A stretch of 64,000 nucleotides of DNA from Erigeron canadensis (lineage: Eukaryota; Streptophyta; Magnoliopsida; Asterales; Asteraceae): assembly GCF_010389155.1 (NCBI RefSeq), contig NC_057767.1, positions 27,167,723 to 27,231,722 on the forward strand. Reading direction: 5' to 3'. This document shows positions 24,339 through 35,022 of the stretch, one piece after another. The stretch's first letter is position 1. The number at the start of each line of letters is the position of its first letter. The notes below the pieces were generated by a model, which had not been told where the DNA came from, did not search any database, and was given only the letters and a program-made list of their open reading frames with translations. Made by a program: the position numbers and the translations under genes.

Positions 24339-24664
24339 GGCCTCAATCAACATTGTAGCTTTTTCTGACTCTTCCTTACTGTCACGTCAGCTTTTCTCTC
24401 TCCTTAAATCACCTATTCCTACTTACTAGTTACTACCAACCCTACCTCCTCTTCACCTCTTCCTCACCAAAAAAATATTATATAAACCCAAAGGTTTTTT
24501 TTTCTTTGAAATAAACCGGACCCCACATTATTCCTTTCTCTCATTTTCGCTCAGCGCCACAAAGAAAAGGAGGGGAAGGAAGAGCTCAAGATGAGCATGC
24601 TGCCATCCCAAGAAGAGCATGGAGCTCCCACACCGAGAACCCCACGCCGGGGTTGGCTCCGGCC
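24339..24664. mobile_element. PIF/Harbinger-type MITE, 326 bp, TAA target duplication
   Basis: Flanked by TAA at 24336-24338 and 24665-24667. The termini are GGCCTCAATCAAC and, inverted, GGCCGGAGCCAAC, which match in part. Block B has the uninterrupted site GAAAACTAACAATCC near 43866-43880, so the boundaries are supported by an empty paralogous site. A 3-bp TAA duplication is the PIF/Harbinger (Tourist) hallmark. Confidence 0.75.
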
Positions 24665-24667
24665 TAA

Positions 24668-25023
24668 CAATCCAGTTTAAATGAACTATTATTTACCGAT
24701 TAAAGTGTGTTCTTTTGGATTAGGGTTTAGGGATTGGTCACACATCACTCCTCTCTTACATCAACCGCAGTCCACTATGCAATTAATTTTTTTTCTTATA
24801 CAAACACTGTTAATTTTGTATTTAATATAAATTTTCTAAAATTAATAGCTATCTAAAAAATTCGCTCGATATTGCATCACATATAGTATGCTAGTTAACT
24901 TTGGAAAAAGCCTACTTTTCCCTCTAGAGGTAATGGTGGTGGTGGCCTCGTATCTCCTTTCAGGCTAGTGCTCGAGGGACTCCCGATCGTCATTAATATT
25001 GGTCATTCCCAACTAGCTCTATA
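24668..25023. other. Block A spacer between the PPR remnant and WAK2
   Basis: Homologous to 43880-44390. No ORF of interest was seen; a short mirrored match to both blocks shows it belongs to the duplicated unit. Confidence 0.6.
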
Positions 25024-25200
25024 TTTTTTTTCTTTTTTTAACGTCATTTTAATCTAAATCTACTCCTAAATTATACGGGGTGAAACTAAGACACTTGAAA
25101 AATCCCGTATTAATCCACTTTTACAATGTGGGAAGTGAGACTTGAACAAATATAGATCATCATAAGGCCAAATACCTTACCAATTGATCACCAACTCCGT
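25024..25200 (-). mobile_element. tRNA-derived SINE, block A copy
   Basis: Read on the minus strand: tRNA-like head with AATTGGTAAGGTATTTGG, box B GTTCAAGTC (perfect GWTCRANNC), then a body and an A-rich 3' tail (complement of TTTTTTTTCTTTTTTT at about 25024-25039). The same element sits at the homologous place in block B (44392-44577, box B GTTCGAATC), so it predates the duplication. Confidence 0.65.
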
Positions 25201-25262
25201 TTGGCCAAATATGTTACGTATTTTCTATGTATATAGATATACATATGTATAGAAGATAAGTA

Positions 25263-25577
25263 CTCTTTTGACAAATATGTTGTGCCGGAAAGAGCATTAC
25301 TACACATTCCTTGGACTTTTCAAGCATCTTATTTTCTATGTATAAATGGCGAATTAAACAAAGGAGTTCTTAAACAAAGTTGATATGCAGTTGTTTAATT
25401 AGTATATTTTTATTCAAGTATCGTCACCTAGCTATAAGACGGTTGTAGAAACAAAAAACAAATGATTAAAAACGTGAACTTAGAAAAAGGGGAAAATAAA
25501 CATTATTTATTTCAAAATATGTGACAAGGAGTCATATGTACGTATAGACATTTATACCTCATCATATATATTATCAA
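25263..25577 (+). promoter_or_regulatory. Conserved WAK-like upstream region, copy 2, severed from its gene
   Basis: Homologous to 13265-13619 and 44638-44897. It includes the TATA-like CATCATATATATTATCAA at the end, immediately before the Helitron at 25578. Only 64 bp of the original upstream sequence remain next to the WAK2 ATG (27990-28053), so the ancestral promoter is now 2.4 kb away. Confidence 0.65.
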
Positions 25578-26263
25578 CTAGATTATTGTCCCGCGTAATA
25601 CGCAGGTAAATATATTTTTATATTTATATATATCTAAAATACTATTTTCTTAATTAATAGTTAACAAATTAAAATATTCAATTTCACTTTATTAACATTT
25701 GTTTTTTTTACCTTGATAATTTCAAAAACACTTATTGTGAAATAGAAATAATCGAAATAGAGAAAAATAATATATCCTAAATACTTTGAATTGTCGAGTT
25801 AGAATCCATCATTGACAACGCATTAGTATTGAGTTTAGATTTTTTTTCTATAATAACTTTGCAAAATTTATGAAATATACTCATGAATGGAGTCCCTACT
25901 CCAATTTTGGTACAATGTAAAGTTTTTTAATGGTATTTTTGTAATTTTGTTTCTACAAAATATTAATAAATAAAGAATACATATTTTTGCAACTATATTA
26001 TCAATGTACTGTATGTAAAAACGTTATATTTTTTTCAAATTCCTTTATAATAGTAATCACAATAGTCATGCATATTTAGAAGCTAATTTATATATCATTA
26101 ATTTCGATAATTTATTTTATGTTGTTTAATAAAGCGCAAATTTTCCGTCATCACATGCTCCAAAATTATAGATCAATGTTAAAGGTTGACATTCCCAAAT
26201 TTGTCACTCACCGAAGCTAAACTCCGTCTTCTCAACACTATCGTTGATAATTTATAATCCCGA

Positions 26264-26264
<1 letters not shown>

Positions 26265-26318
<54 letters not shown>
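26265..26318. repeat. (ATT)18 microsatellite
   Basis: Eighteen uninterrupted ATT units inside the 2412-bp Helitron. Confidence 0.95.
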
Positions 26319-27074
26319 GTAGATACAGAGTATTACAACATTATTAATATTTAATTTTATTTTATTATGGTTTAAAATATAGCTTACTATCTCTTCTATA
26401 AATAAAAGAAGATTGTTTCTAGAAGTTTTTTAAAATAAAAATTTTATGTGTCAAATTCATATTATTTCCTACAAGTATTTTAAAAAATCATGACATCATA
26501 ATTCATTTTGATTTTTTTTTCATTTGATTTTTTATAATTTAATTTAATTTGGAAACTAAATCCTTTTCAAACTAATATAGCTCTCATAAATGACAAATCT
26601 AGCAAATCTTCGTACTACAAATTTCATGCCAAGATTTTTTTTTATAGTTATTAATTATTATCATTATGTAGCTTAAATATTAATTTCTTTTAAATTGTAG
26701 CTTAACTAAAAGAATATAATTATAAATTTGTGTGTATTTTATAAGATTTTTAGCTTTAATAATGGTTTTTCCTCTTAGACAATATCGTAACAATTTTCAT
26801 AAAGAAAATTCATTTCTTGAGCTTGAAGGTGTAAAGCAAATGAAAAGTTGATTGTATCATATCTATTTAGAGCTTTAAATACATTAATATATTTATAACT
26901 TTATTTCTCATTCTCCTGTCAATTTCTCTCATATATGTGATATATAGTCAATGTGGAACTACTTTATTGCGTCATTTTCATTTATTATTGCATTATTTGA
27001 TTATGTATTCTTCATATATAAAAATAAGAAAATTTGCAATTATTCCTTTATTAAACATTATTGACTATTGACTA

Positions 27075-27920
27075 TGCTTTATTTTTTTTATATGATATTA
27101 ACTATTATTCTATTGGATAATATATAAGATAGATAGTATTATTTTATTATTAGGATATATATTAGTTATTAATTTATTGAATATATTGTATTAGAATTAT
27201 TGGGTAAAAAATGTAAATTTGTGATGGAAAATCAAAAAGTGTAAATTAAATATAAAGGGGTTTTTTTTTATAGTTATAAAAAGTATAAGTATTAAAATTG
27301 TCATATAGTAAAGATGAAATAATTAAATTTGATCTAATGGTTCTAAATCAAAGATATGTTTTGTTTTTTTTATATGATATTAACTATTATTCTATTGGAT
27401 AATATATAAGATAAATAGTATTATTTTATTATTATCATATATATTAGTTATTAATCTATTGAATATATTGTATTAGAATTATTGGGTAAAAAGTGTAAAT
27501 TTGTGATAGAAAATCAAAAAGTGTAAATTAAATATAAAGGGGTTTTTTTTATAGTTATAAAAAGTATAAGTATTAAAATTGTCATTTAGTAAAGATGAAA
27601 TAATTAAATTTGATCTAATGGTTCTAAATCAAAGATATGCTTTGTTTTTTTTATATGATATTAACTATTATTCTATTGGATAAGATATAAGATAGATAGT
27701 ATTATTTTATTATTATGATATATATTAGTTATTAATCTATTGAATATATTGTATTAGATTTATTAGGTAAAAAGTGTAAATTTGTGATGGAAAATCAAAA
27801 AGTGTAAATTAAATATAAAGGTGGATTTTTTTGTATAGTTATAAAAAGTATAAGTATTAATATTGTCATTTAATAAAGATGAAATAATTAAATTTGATCT
27901 AATGGTTCTAAATCAAAGAT
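27075..27920. repeat. Tandem repeat, 3 copies of about 282 bp
   Basis: TATATGATATTAACTATTAT recurs at 27089, 27371 and 27652 (spacings 282 and 281). Each copy continues through AAAATCAAAAAGTGTAAATT to ATCTAATGGTTCTAAATC. The copies differ by only a few per cent. No coding potential; it lies within the Helitron. Confidence 0.9.
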
Positions 27921-29545
27921 AAAATCTATCCAAGGGTTCTTATTTGTTTAGGAATAAATTTAGCACGTTGTTATATATATATTGGTAGATAAATATATAC
28001 CATTTTTTTGTGATTCAACTCCAAAATATACTTTGCCACAAGAAGCAAAATTCATGAAGAAATTTTCTCAAACAAATTTTGCCACTGTATTTTCTTTTCT
28101 TCTATTTCATAGATGCTACATATTCAAAGCCTAGTTGTCCTAAAGTTGACAAATGTGGAAACGTTACCATACCTTATCCCTTTTCAACTATAGATGACTG
28201 CTACCTTGACGAGTCTTACTACATACAATGTGACAGTGTAACACAAGTTCCCCGTCTGAAGATATCTAACTCCACCGTGTATCGAAACGGACGTTTGAAT
28301 AGCAGTGATTATCTAGAAGTTTTGGAGATAAATCTAGATGGTCACTTAATAGTGGCTGTCCCGGCTGCTTATGGTTGCCCAGAGGGGCATGGAAGTTCAT
28401 CTTCCCAGGAGTACACAAGAATATCAGTTACAACATCTAGTTTTCCTTTTTCAAGCACGCAAAACAAGTTCATCGGTGTTGGTTGTGATATTGGAGCTCT
28501 TATATGGGTTGGAGGTTCCTCTACGGATTTAAGTTGCGGAACGAATTGTGACCACTACAATGATATTAAAAATGGTACATGTGAATTCTCCGGGTGCTGC
28601 ACAACATCCTTTCCTCAAGGCATAACAACGATTCAATTTGTTACCACTATTTATAAGTTATCCAATTATAGTAAATGTGGCCATGCTTTCATGGTGGAGA
28701 ATACCAAATATAACTTTAACGTTGGTGATCTTAGGACTATGAGCACTGACATATCTTTCCCAGTGGTTTTGGAATGGTTTGCCGGCAATGTTTCTTGCAA
28801 AGATGCAACAATGGACAATACGACCTACATGTGCAGAGGGAAAAGCTAGCGTATGCCAAGATGGAGAAAGGGAAAGCGGTCTTCCTGCGTATCGTTGCAC
28901 ATGCTCTGATGCATATAGTGGAAACCCGTATATCAACGATGGATGTCAAGGTTATTTTGACACTTTAAATCCGTGCAAAGCTATATATGTTATTCAAATG
29001 TATTAAAATGTGGGATATATTGTTTCTATCTTTTTTTCTTTTTAACTAGATGTAAATGAGTGTGAATATCCAAAACTCAATAAGTGCCCGCGAGGATATA
29101 ATTGTAAGAACACAGATGGGGGTTATGATTGCGTTTGCCCAGACGGACTTCATGGTGATGCAAAAAGTGGTGAAGTGTGTACTAATGATGCATCTTTTAC
29201 CAAAGGTAATTAATGATCGATCGAACACAATAAAATTACTCAGTCAAGTTCTTTTGACTCATACATCTTAGCATACATAGGACTCATAAATGTAGGTGTT
29301 GCAGGTAAAGCTATGGCATCGTTTTTTGGTGTTGCGGGAGCAACTATAGTTATGTCTCTGACATATTGTGGAATAAAGAAGTGGAAACTAATCAAGGGTA
29401 AAGAGTACTTCAAACAAAATGGTGGAATTATGTTACAAAACTGTTACTTGCAAGGAAAGATCATGTCAGCAATGATGCGATGATATTCACCATTGAAGAG
29501 TTGAAGAAAGCTACTGACAACTTCAGCCAGACCAACATTATAGGC

Positions 29546-29568
29546 GGGGGGGGGGGGGGGGGGGGGGG
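29546..29568 (+). repeat. Homopolymer of 23 G in the kinase P-loop
   Basis: Paralogs read ATAGGCCAGGGAGGTTATGG here, encoding IGQGGYG; WAK2 has ATAGGC then 23 G then TTATGG. Such a run is rare in plant DNA and may be slippage expansion of the Gly codons or an assembly artefact. Confidence 0.9.
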
Positions 29569-29867
29569 TTATGGTGTTGTTTACAAAGAGTCTTAGCAAA
29601 CAAAACGACCGTAGCCATCAAAAAGTCTAAAGTAATTGACCAAAGTCAAATAAATCAGTTCATGAATGAGGTGATCATTTTATCAAATATTAATCATCCA
29701 AACATCGTAAAACTCATTAGTTGTTGCTTAGAGACACACGTTCGTTGCTTGTTTATGAATACATAACCAATAACACCTTATGCCATCACATCCACAAGGA
29801 AGCGAAGATGACCTTGGAAACACAGTTAAAGATAGCTCTAGAAACTGCAGAAGCTCTTTCTTATATG

Positions 29868-30567
29868 CAGGGACAGAGCCCGAACTTATTTTGTACAGGG
29901 GCAAATTTAAAAGTCTCGTGTTATATTTATTAGAGTCAGTTTTTAAGGAAATTTTTTTAAAAAAAAATTGACCCTCACATGAGAATTAGAAAATATGGCC
30001 TCTTAAAATAATTTCGTGTGAGTACAAGTTATGGGAACTTGAACATTGGTCTTTGCAATTTTGGCAAATGTGCAAGAGGGGTTGCATTATATTAAACAAC
30101 ATAAAATGATATGTAATTTAGCCTCTACATAAATTTTCACCTGACTATTGTGATTACTATTATATAATAATTTGAAAATAAAATATCATTTTCACAAATA
30201 GCTATATTATTTATCAATGTATGATACATTAACTCAAACAAATAAAACACTTTTTCAACTTCTATTTTTAAACACTATTAAAAATCAACACTTTTTTCAA
30301 CTTCTCCTTTTAAACTTTATTAAAAATCAAAATAACTTAAGATTTTTACTTTATTAATAGAGGATTTTATCTTAAAACTAATGCTTCCAACATAAGTAAC
30401 ATACTTGCAAAGAAGAGGCGTATGACAACGATGGTGACATTTGTATGTATTTGTTTATTTATATTTTTTAAGAACAAAATTACAAATATACCATTAAAAA
30501 ATTACATTGTACCAAAATTGGAATGGGGGCAGTTGCCCACACTGCCCCCATTGTGGAGCCGTCCCTG
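29868..30567. mobile_element. Non-autonomous hAT element, exactly 700 bp
   Basis: The terminal inverted repeats CAGGGACAGAGCC and (inverted) CAGGGACGGCTCC are flanked by identical 8-bp CTTATATG at 29860-29867 and 30568-30575. The paralogs carry CTTATATG once within the LSYMH codons. An 8-bp duplication with CAGGG ends defines hAT. It has no transposase ORF. Confidence 0.92.
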
Positions 30568-31094
30568 CTTATATGCACACGACCACACAAATAATCCATA
30601 GAGATGTCAAGCCCTCAAACATACTATTGAATGATGAATTCTCCGCCAAAGTTTCGGATTTTGGAATTTCAAGATTTGTCCCTCCTGGTCAAAGCCATCT
30701 ATCAACATATGTAGAAGGAACTATAGGTTATGTGGACCTTGAGTACTTTTGTACGGGCAAACTGAACGAGAAGAGTGATGTTTATAGTTTTGGAGTTGTT
30801 CTTGTAGAGCTAATTATTGGAACAAAGATTCAATCTATAGAAATTTCATTAAATATATATAGGGGTGTTGCGGCATATCTTACTTCGCTGTTGGAACGAA
30901 ACACATTGTTTAAAGTTTTTGATAAACAACTTAAGAGTGAGGTGTATGCTGAGTTGGTGAAAGGTGTTGCTAAAATAGCAATTAATTGCCTTGATCTTGA
31001 AGGGAATAGCAGACCTACAATGAAAGAAGTAAAAACAGAGCTTGAGTACCTAAGATGTGTGTTGTCATCAATTGAAGCCAAAGGCCGTATGTAG

Positions 31095-32229
31095 TGTGGT
31101 TGAAATTGTTCAAGCTAGTATATATACCACATTGAATTGTTTTCTATAAATGCTAAATCTATTATACTCCTATACTACCACAAATAATACTAAAATTATC
31201 CATAATAAAGATTCTAACTGTATTTTCCCCAAACGTCCTCCTATTGCCACCTTTTTTTATTAATTTCCTAATGAAATTCTTCACTAGGGGCAGGTTGGCC
31301 CGTTTGAAAAAACCTCTAGCCCCACTTGCAATTACATCCATACAAATATTTGAACATATGATGATTATCAACCATTGATACGCTCCGTATTGTAGCATCG
31401 GACCTCTATGGTGCACCACACAAACATACTTGTTGTAAATGGTCCGCATTTAACAAAACGAGGCCTAGAGGTGTTTCAGATTTCAGATGACATTAAATAC
31501 GATCAAACCATGGTAGGATATCAAAACGGCACATATTGATCAATTTGTGTCGTATGATGGCAGTGGTGACTTAATTTTTTTGACAGGCTTAAGCAAGACC
31601 AATTTTGGGGGCATAATTTTAAAGTCCCCCGTAAAACCTTATTTATCAGGACTTTGAGACCGACAAAAATAAACAAAAAAAATTATAATTGACTTTTTGT
31701 TAGTGAAAAAAAAAGTTTAAATTGGGATTAATCATTAGATGACCAACGAACTTTTCCTTGTGTATATGGCTGCCCATTAAACGTTTTTATTGATATATAT
31801 TTCTCACAAACTTGTAAAATTTGTACATAGTTCACCATTTTTTTAACTTGTTACCTTCATAGTCGGTTGAATGCGTTTTCCATTTAATAAAGTTGTGAAG
31901 TGGATATTACATGGAAAAAAAAATTAAAGTTCTTAAGCACCAGATTACCTTTAAACTTGTCCATTGGTACATGGTTGCCCAACAAACTTGTAAATTCTGT
32001 ACATGGTTCATCAATTGTTGACATATTTATCGGTCAATATTTATTTAGGTGATCTAGAAAATGACATGGACTATTTAAAAATATGATATGAATTGAGAAT
32101 CAACAAAGATATATATAAAAAAAACATATCCTCCTGCCCCCCATCTTTGGTGATTCGAAATCTATACCTTCTTATTATTAGTCCACGTTATTATCAACTA
32201 AATGTCACATCACCTAAAAATAGGGTAAA
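31095..32229. other. WAK2 3' flank and unassigned AT-rich sequence
   Basis: 31282-31600 is the conserved WAK 3' flank (see 19868-20160). 31700-32229 has two similar stretches (AACTTGTAAA-TTTGTACATAGTTCA near 31810 and AACTTGTAAATTCTGTACATG near 31984) suggesting an old internal duplication. No gene. Confidence 0.55.
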
Positions 32230-32907
32230 TGTAACATCCCAAACTTTAAATTAAAGGTTGACTTGAGTCGTTAAGTCAACACTATGTGTCCGTTAAGTTT
32301 CATGGAAATTTAATGCTTATGTGTGATTAATGTGCATTATGTGTAAGGTTTTAAGGCCTTAATGATTTATGTGCTAAGGTGTTTAAGGTTTATTTTAGGG
32401 ATAAGTATCCTGGAATGTAACAAACTTTGGACAAATGTGTAACACCCCGAAAACGGCGGAAAACTCGGGATGTAAGATAAAGTACACGCACACATGGATG
32501 TTACATAGGAATACTAAATGAGTGCTTAGAATAAACATAAATAGTCAATTTCATAACCAAACAAGCATAGTAGTAGTTATTACACACAAGTTCAACAAAG
32601 ATGATCAAATCAAGTACGAAAAGTCCCACGCAGGGGATACGATTGGGCATATTGCCACCAACCACAAAGTACAAGCATGCAAACTCCAACCCTAAATCCT
32701 GAAGTCTGCTAACAGTCCCATGCTACCACTCCTAGCCACGATTAGCCTGATTACCTGAAAGGAATACTTAAAAGAGTCAACACAAAGGTTGGTGAGTTCG
32801 TAGGTTTGAGTATAAACAAGTAGTATAAAAGCATTTTTATGCCGTCAATAGATCTCAAGTGTAAAGTAGTATGTAGTGGCTAGTGACCAACTTGCACATA
32901 AGTAAGC

Positions 32908-33165
32908 GAGCACACACAATCCTCGATAGGACCGGCTAATAATACCAATAGAGCACACACAATCCTCAATAGGACCGGCCAATAGTATCAATAGAGCACA
33001 CACAATCCTCAATAGGACCGGCTAGTAGTATCAATAGAGCACACACAATCCTCAATAGGACCGGCTAATAGTATCAATAGAGCACACACAATCCTCAATA
33101 GGACTGGCTAATAGTATCAATAGAGCACACACAATCCTCAATAGGACCAGTTAGTAGTATCAAGT
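32908..33165. repeat. Minisatellite, 43-bp unit, 6 copies
   Basis: Units start GAGCACACACAATCCTC at 32908, 32951, 32994, 33037, 33080 and 33123, near-identical, without unique spacers. Internal to the solo LTR. Confidence 0.95.
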
Positions 33166-33644
33166 AGTCAAATAGCCGAAGAGTAGTAAAAGTAGTTACG
33201 GCATGTATAAAAGCATGAGTAGTATTCCTTTCACCCCGAAATAAGTAAAGAAAAAGGGGCTACGAAGACTCACAGTGATCTGCTACAACGTAGTTCTACG
33301 AGCACAGAGTATAAGCAGAGATATAGTAAAATATATCTACTTGAATCCAAGTATGTCTTGATGTCAACCTAATCACAAACCATTGAGCATAGATGGATAC
33401 ATGTATTAGTTCTCGTGATTATTTATTCACTAAGTGTCCTTGATGTACTGATGATTTGGTTCACTAAAGATCTTTAAACGTTTGACTCAACAGTGTTTTT
33501 CATACACTAGACTCGTAATGAACGTCTTTGAACTCGCACTTGATAAACAAGATCGAATATGTCTTGATTATACCTTAATTAAGGTTTCCTTGTACATGAT
33601 AGACTTGGATTACAACTAAGTATAAAAATCTGATTTCTACAACT

Positions 33645-33848
33645 AACGAAAATAGACTTTAAATTCGTAAGGTGTATCTGAACGAAGATAGACCTTAAAT
33701 TCGTAAGGTGTATCTAAACGAAGATAGACCTTAAATTCGTAAGGTGTATCTGAACGAAGATAGACCTTAAATTCGTAAGGTGTATCTGAACAAAGATAGA
33801 CCTTAAATTCGTAAGGTGTATCTGAACGAAGATAGACTTTAAATTCGT
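33645..33848. repeat. Minisatellite, 36-bp unit, about 5.7 copies
   Basis: Units of the form AACGAAGATAGACC + TTAAATTCGTAAGGTGTATC recur every 36 bp. Degenerate AAATTCGTTT/AAGTTCGTTT motifs continue to about 33960. Internal to the solo LTR. Confidence 0.95.
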
Positions 33849-35022
33849 TTGAGGACTTAAGTTTGTTTGGAGCTTAAGTTCGTTTGCTAAGTTCGTTTTG
33901 AAGCTTAACTTCGTTTTGGAAGACTTAAATTCGTTTCTAGGATACTAAATTCGTTTTAAGTGTTTTTAGGACGAATTTGGGACTGTTCTAACAAAAACGA
34001 GGGTTTTGAAGATTAAGACATGTTTATGACCCAAATTTGATCATGAAAAGGTTACTAACCACTTTTAGACACAAACCTCACTAACTTTTAACACGATTTT
34101 TACACCAAAAATGGACCAAATCATCAACAACATACACTTGAAAAGTAAACTTTTATTTTGATGAAAATCTCAAAATTTGTTGTGGTTACCTGAAAATCGA
34201 TGCTAGAAATATGTTTTGATTATCACAAGGAAGCTAAAAATGCAAGAAATCTTGGTTTAACAACTCAAAATCAAATGATGAATTTTTGTGGGTGAAGATG
34301 GTGAGTGTATGTTTGTGTGTTTTTAGAGAGAGAGAGAAGTGAGATGGGGAGAAAATGGTGAAGAAATGGAAAATGGGGTTTTCTAACCCTTTTATAGTTC
34401 TCCCATAATTAATGATTCTAATAAATGTAGGGTCTAAATGGAACATTTTCGGACTAGAATTTCTTGAATACAATCGCTTACATCTTGAAACCTAATATTC
34501 TTATCACAATAGACCATAGACGCGTCTTATAATTTAAGATTTAAGATTGAATAGACTTTTATGTGAGCACATATTCGAAACTAGAACATATCATGGATTT
34601 ATTTAAATTATTTCTAAGGCGGTTGTTACAAAATGTCTATAGTACGAAATAACTAAAGTTGTGTGTATTGTATGTAAAAAACTTTAAAAAATGTTTATTG
34701 TATGTAAGAAAACATACGTGGCAACCATATAGAGGTGCCATTTGTTTGATTATAATTGGTTGAATACATTTTCTTACATATAATAAACATTATTTTTCGA
34801 GTTGTTTACATACAATACACACAACTTTAGTTATTTCCTACTATAGACATTCGTTCAAAGTTTGTTACATTCCAAGATACTTATCTCTTTATTTTAAATG
34901 CCTTTAGAGGTACTTGAAATGTTTAATGTGTTGTAAGTATTCCCAATAGATAATTTTAGCCTAATATGAGTCATAAGGAAGTCAAGGGACTAGTTTTGAC
35001 TCTTGATATATATATATATATA

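Larger units (their letters stand above)
25578..27989 (-). mobile_element. Non-autonomous Helitron, 2412 bp, with empty paralogous site
   Basis: Read on the minus strand it starts TCTACCAATATATA (27989) and ends with a hairpin CCTGCGTATTACGCGGG followed by ACAATAATCTAG (25578), flanked by A and T without target duplication. Block B has the unoccupied site ATCAA|TGAATATATACC near 45320, matching ATCAA and TAAATATATACC on the two sides here. The interior is very AT-rich, lacks Rep/helicase coding, and contains an (ATT)18 microsatellite and a threefold 282-bp tandem repeat. It lies 64 bp upstream of the WAK2 ATG. Confidence 0.88.
28054..31094 (+). pseudogene. WAK2: WAK-like receptor kinase pseudogene with hAT insertion
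   Basis: Three-exon WAK-like gene: exon 1 28054-28950 (signal peptide, GUB_WAK domain with KCGNVTIPYPF), exon 2 29050-29205 (EGF_CA, DVNECEYPK), exon 3 29305-31094 (membrane span, kinase). Defects against WAK4: one extra A in the signal peptide (TCTCAAACAAA), a 4-nt TAGC insertion giving a stop after MCRGKS (about 28846), a 1-nt deletion at TTACAAAACTG (about 29440), a G23 run replacing the P-loop codons (29546-29568), a deletion at AAAGAGTCTTAG, a 1-nt deletion at ACGTTCGTTGC, and a 700-bp hAT element at 29868-30567 splitting LSYMH. The kinase C-lobe after the insertion is open (HRDVKPSN, DFG, then GYVDLEY for GYVDPEY). Pairs with WAK4 in sequence. Confidence 0.9.
32438..34630 (-). mobile_element. 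Solo LTR, 2193 bp, with AAATG target duplication
   Basis: Begins TGTAACACCCCG and ends GTTGTTACA (inverted ends TGTAACA/TGTTACA), flanked by AAATG at 32433-32437 and 34631-34635. On the minus strand a strong TATA motif CTATAAAAGG at 34388-34397 is followed by CT-rich leader-like sequence, so transcription would run leftwards. There is no internal region, primer site or second LTR, so it is a solo LTR left by LTR-LTR recombination. Size and TGTAACACCCC ends favour Ty3/gypsy. Confidence 0.82.
32398..34887. mobile_element. MULE-type foldback MITE, split by a solo LTR
   Basis: Long inverted repeats: the left arm is 32398-32437 plus 34636-34680 (GGGATAAGTATCCTGGAATG...), the right arm about 34800-34887 (inverted, GAGATAAGTATCTTGGAATG). 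Both include TAACTAAAGTTGTGTGTATT. Flanked by a perfect 9-bp duplication TTTATTTTA at 32389-32397 and 34888-34896. Without the LTR and its duplicated AAATG the MITE is 292 bp. Confidence 0.88.
32230..35022 (+). mobile_element. Possible outer LTR sequence hosting the nested elements
   Basis: Starts TGTAACATCCC, a common beginning of plant Ty3/gypsy LTRs, and resumes after the nested MITE at 34897, running to a TA-repeat near 35022. No matching end, primer site or partner LTR is present in the window, so this is tentative. Confidence 0.3.

Noticed and set aside
28658..28949. Minus-strand ORFs opposite WAK exon 1, recurring at 17912-18229, 37289-37630 and 46073-46261
   Set aside because: They recur only because the coding strand is conserved; lengths and frames are not kept and no motif is seen.
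32908..33848. CRISPR-like repeat arrays
   Set aside because: The 43-bp and 36-bp units are directly adjacent with no unique spacers, and this is a plant genome; ordinary minisatellites.
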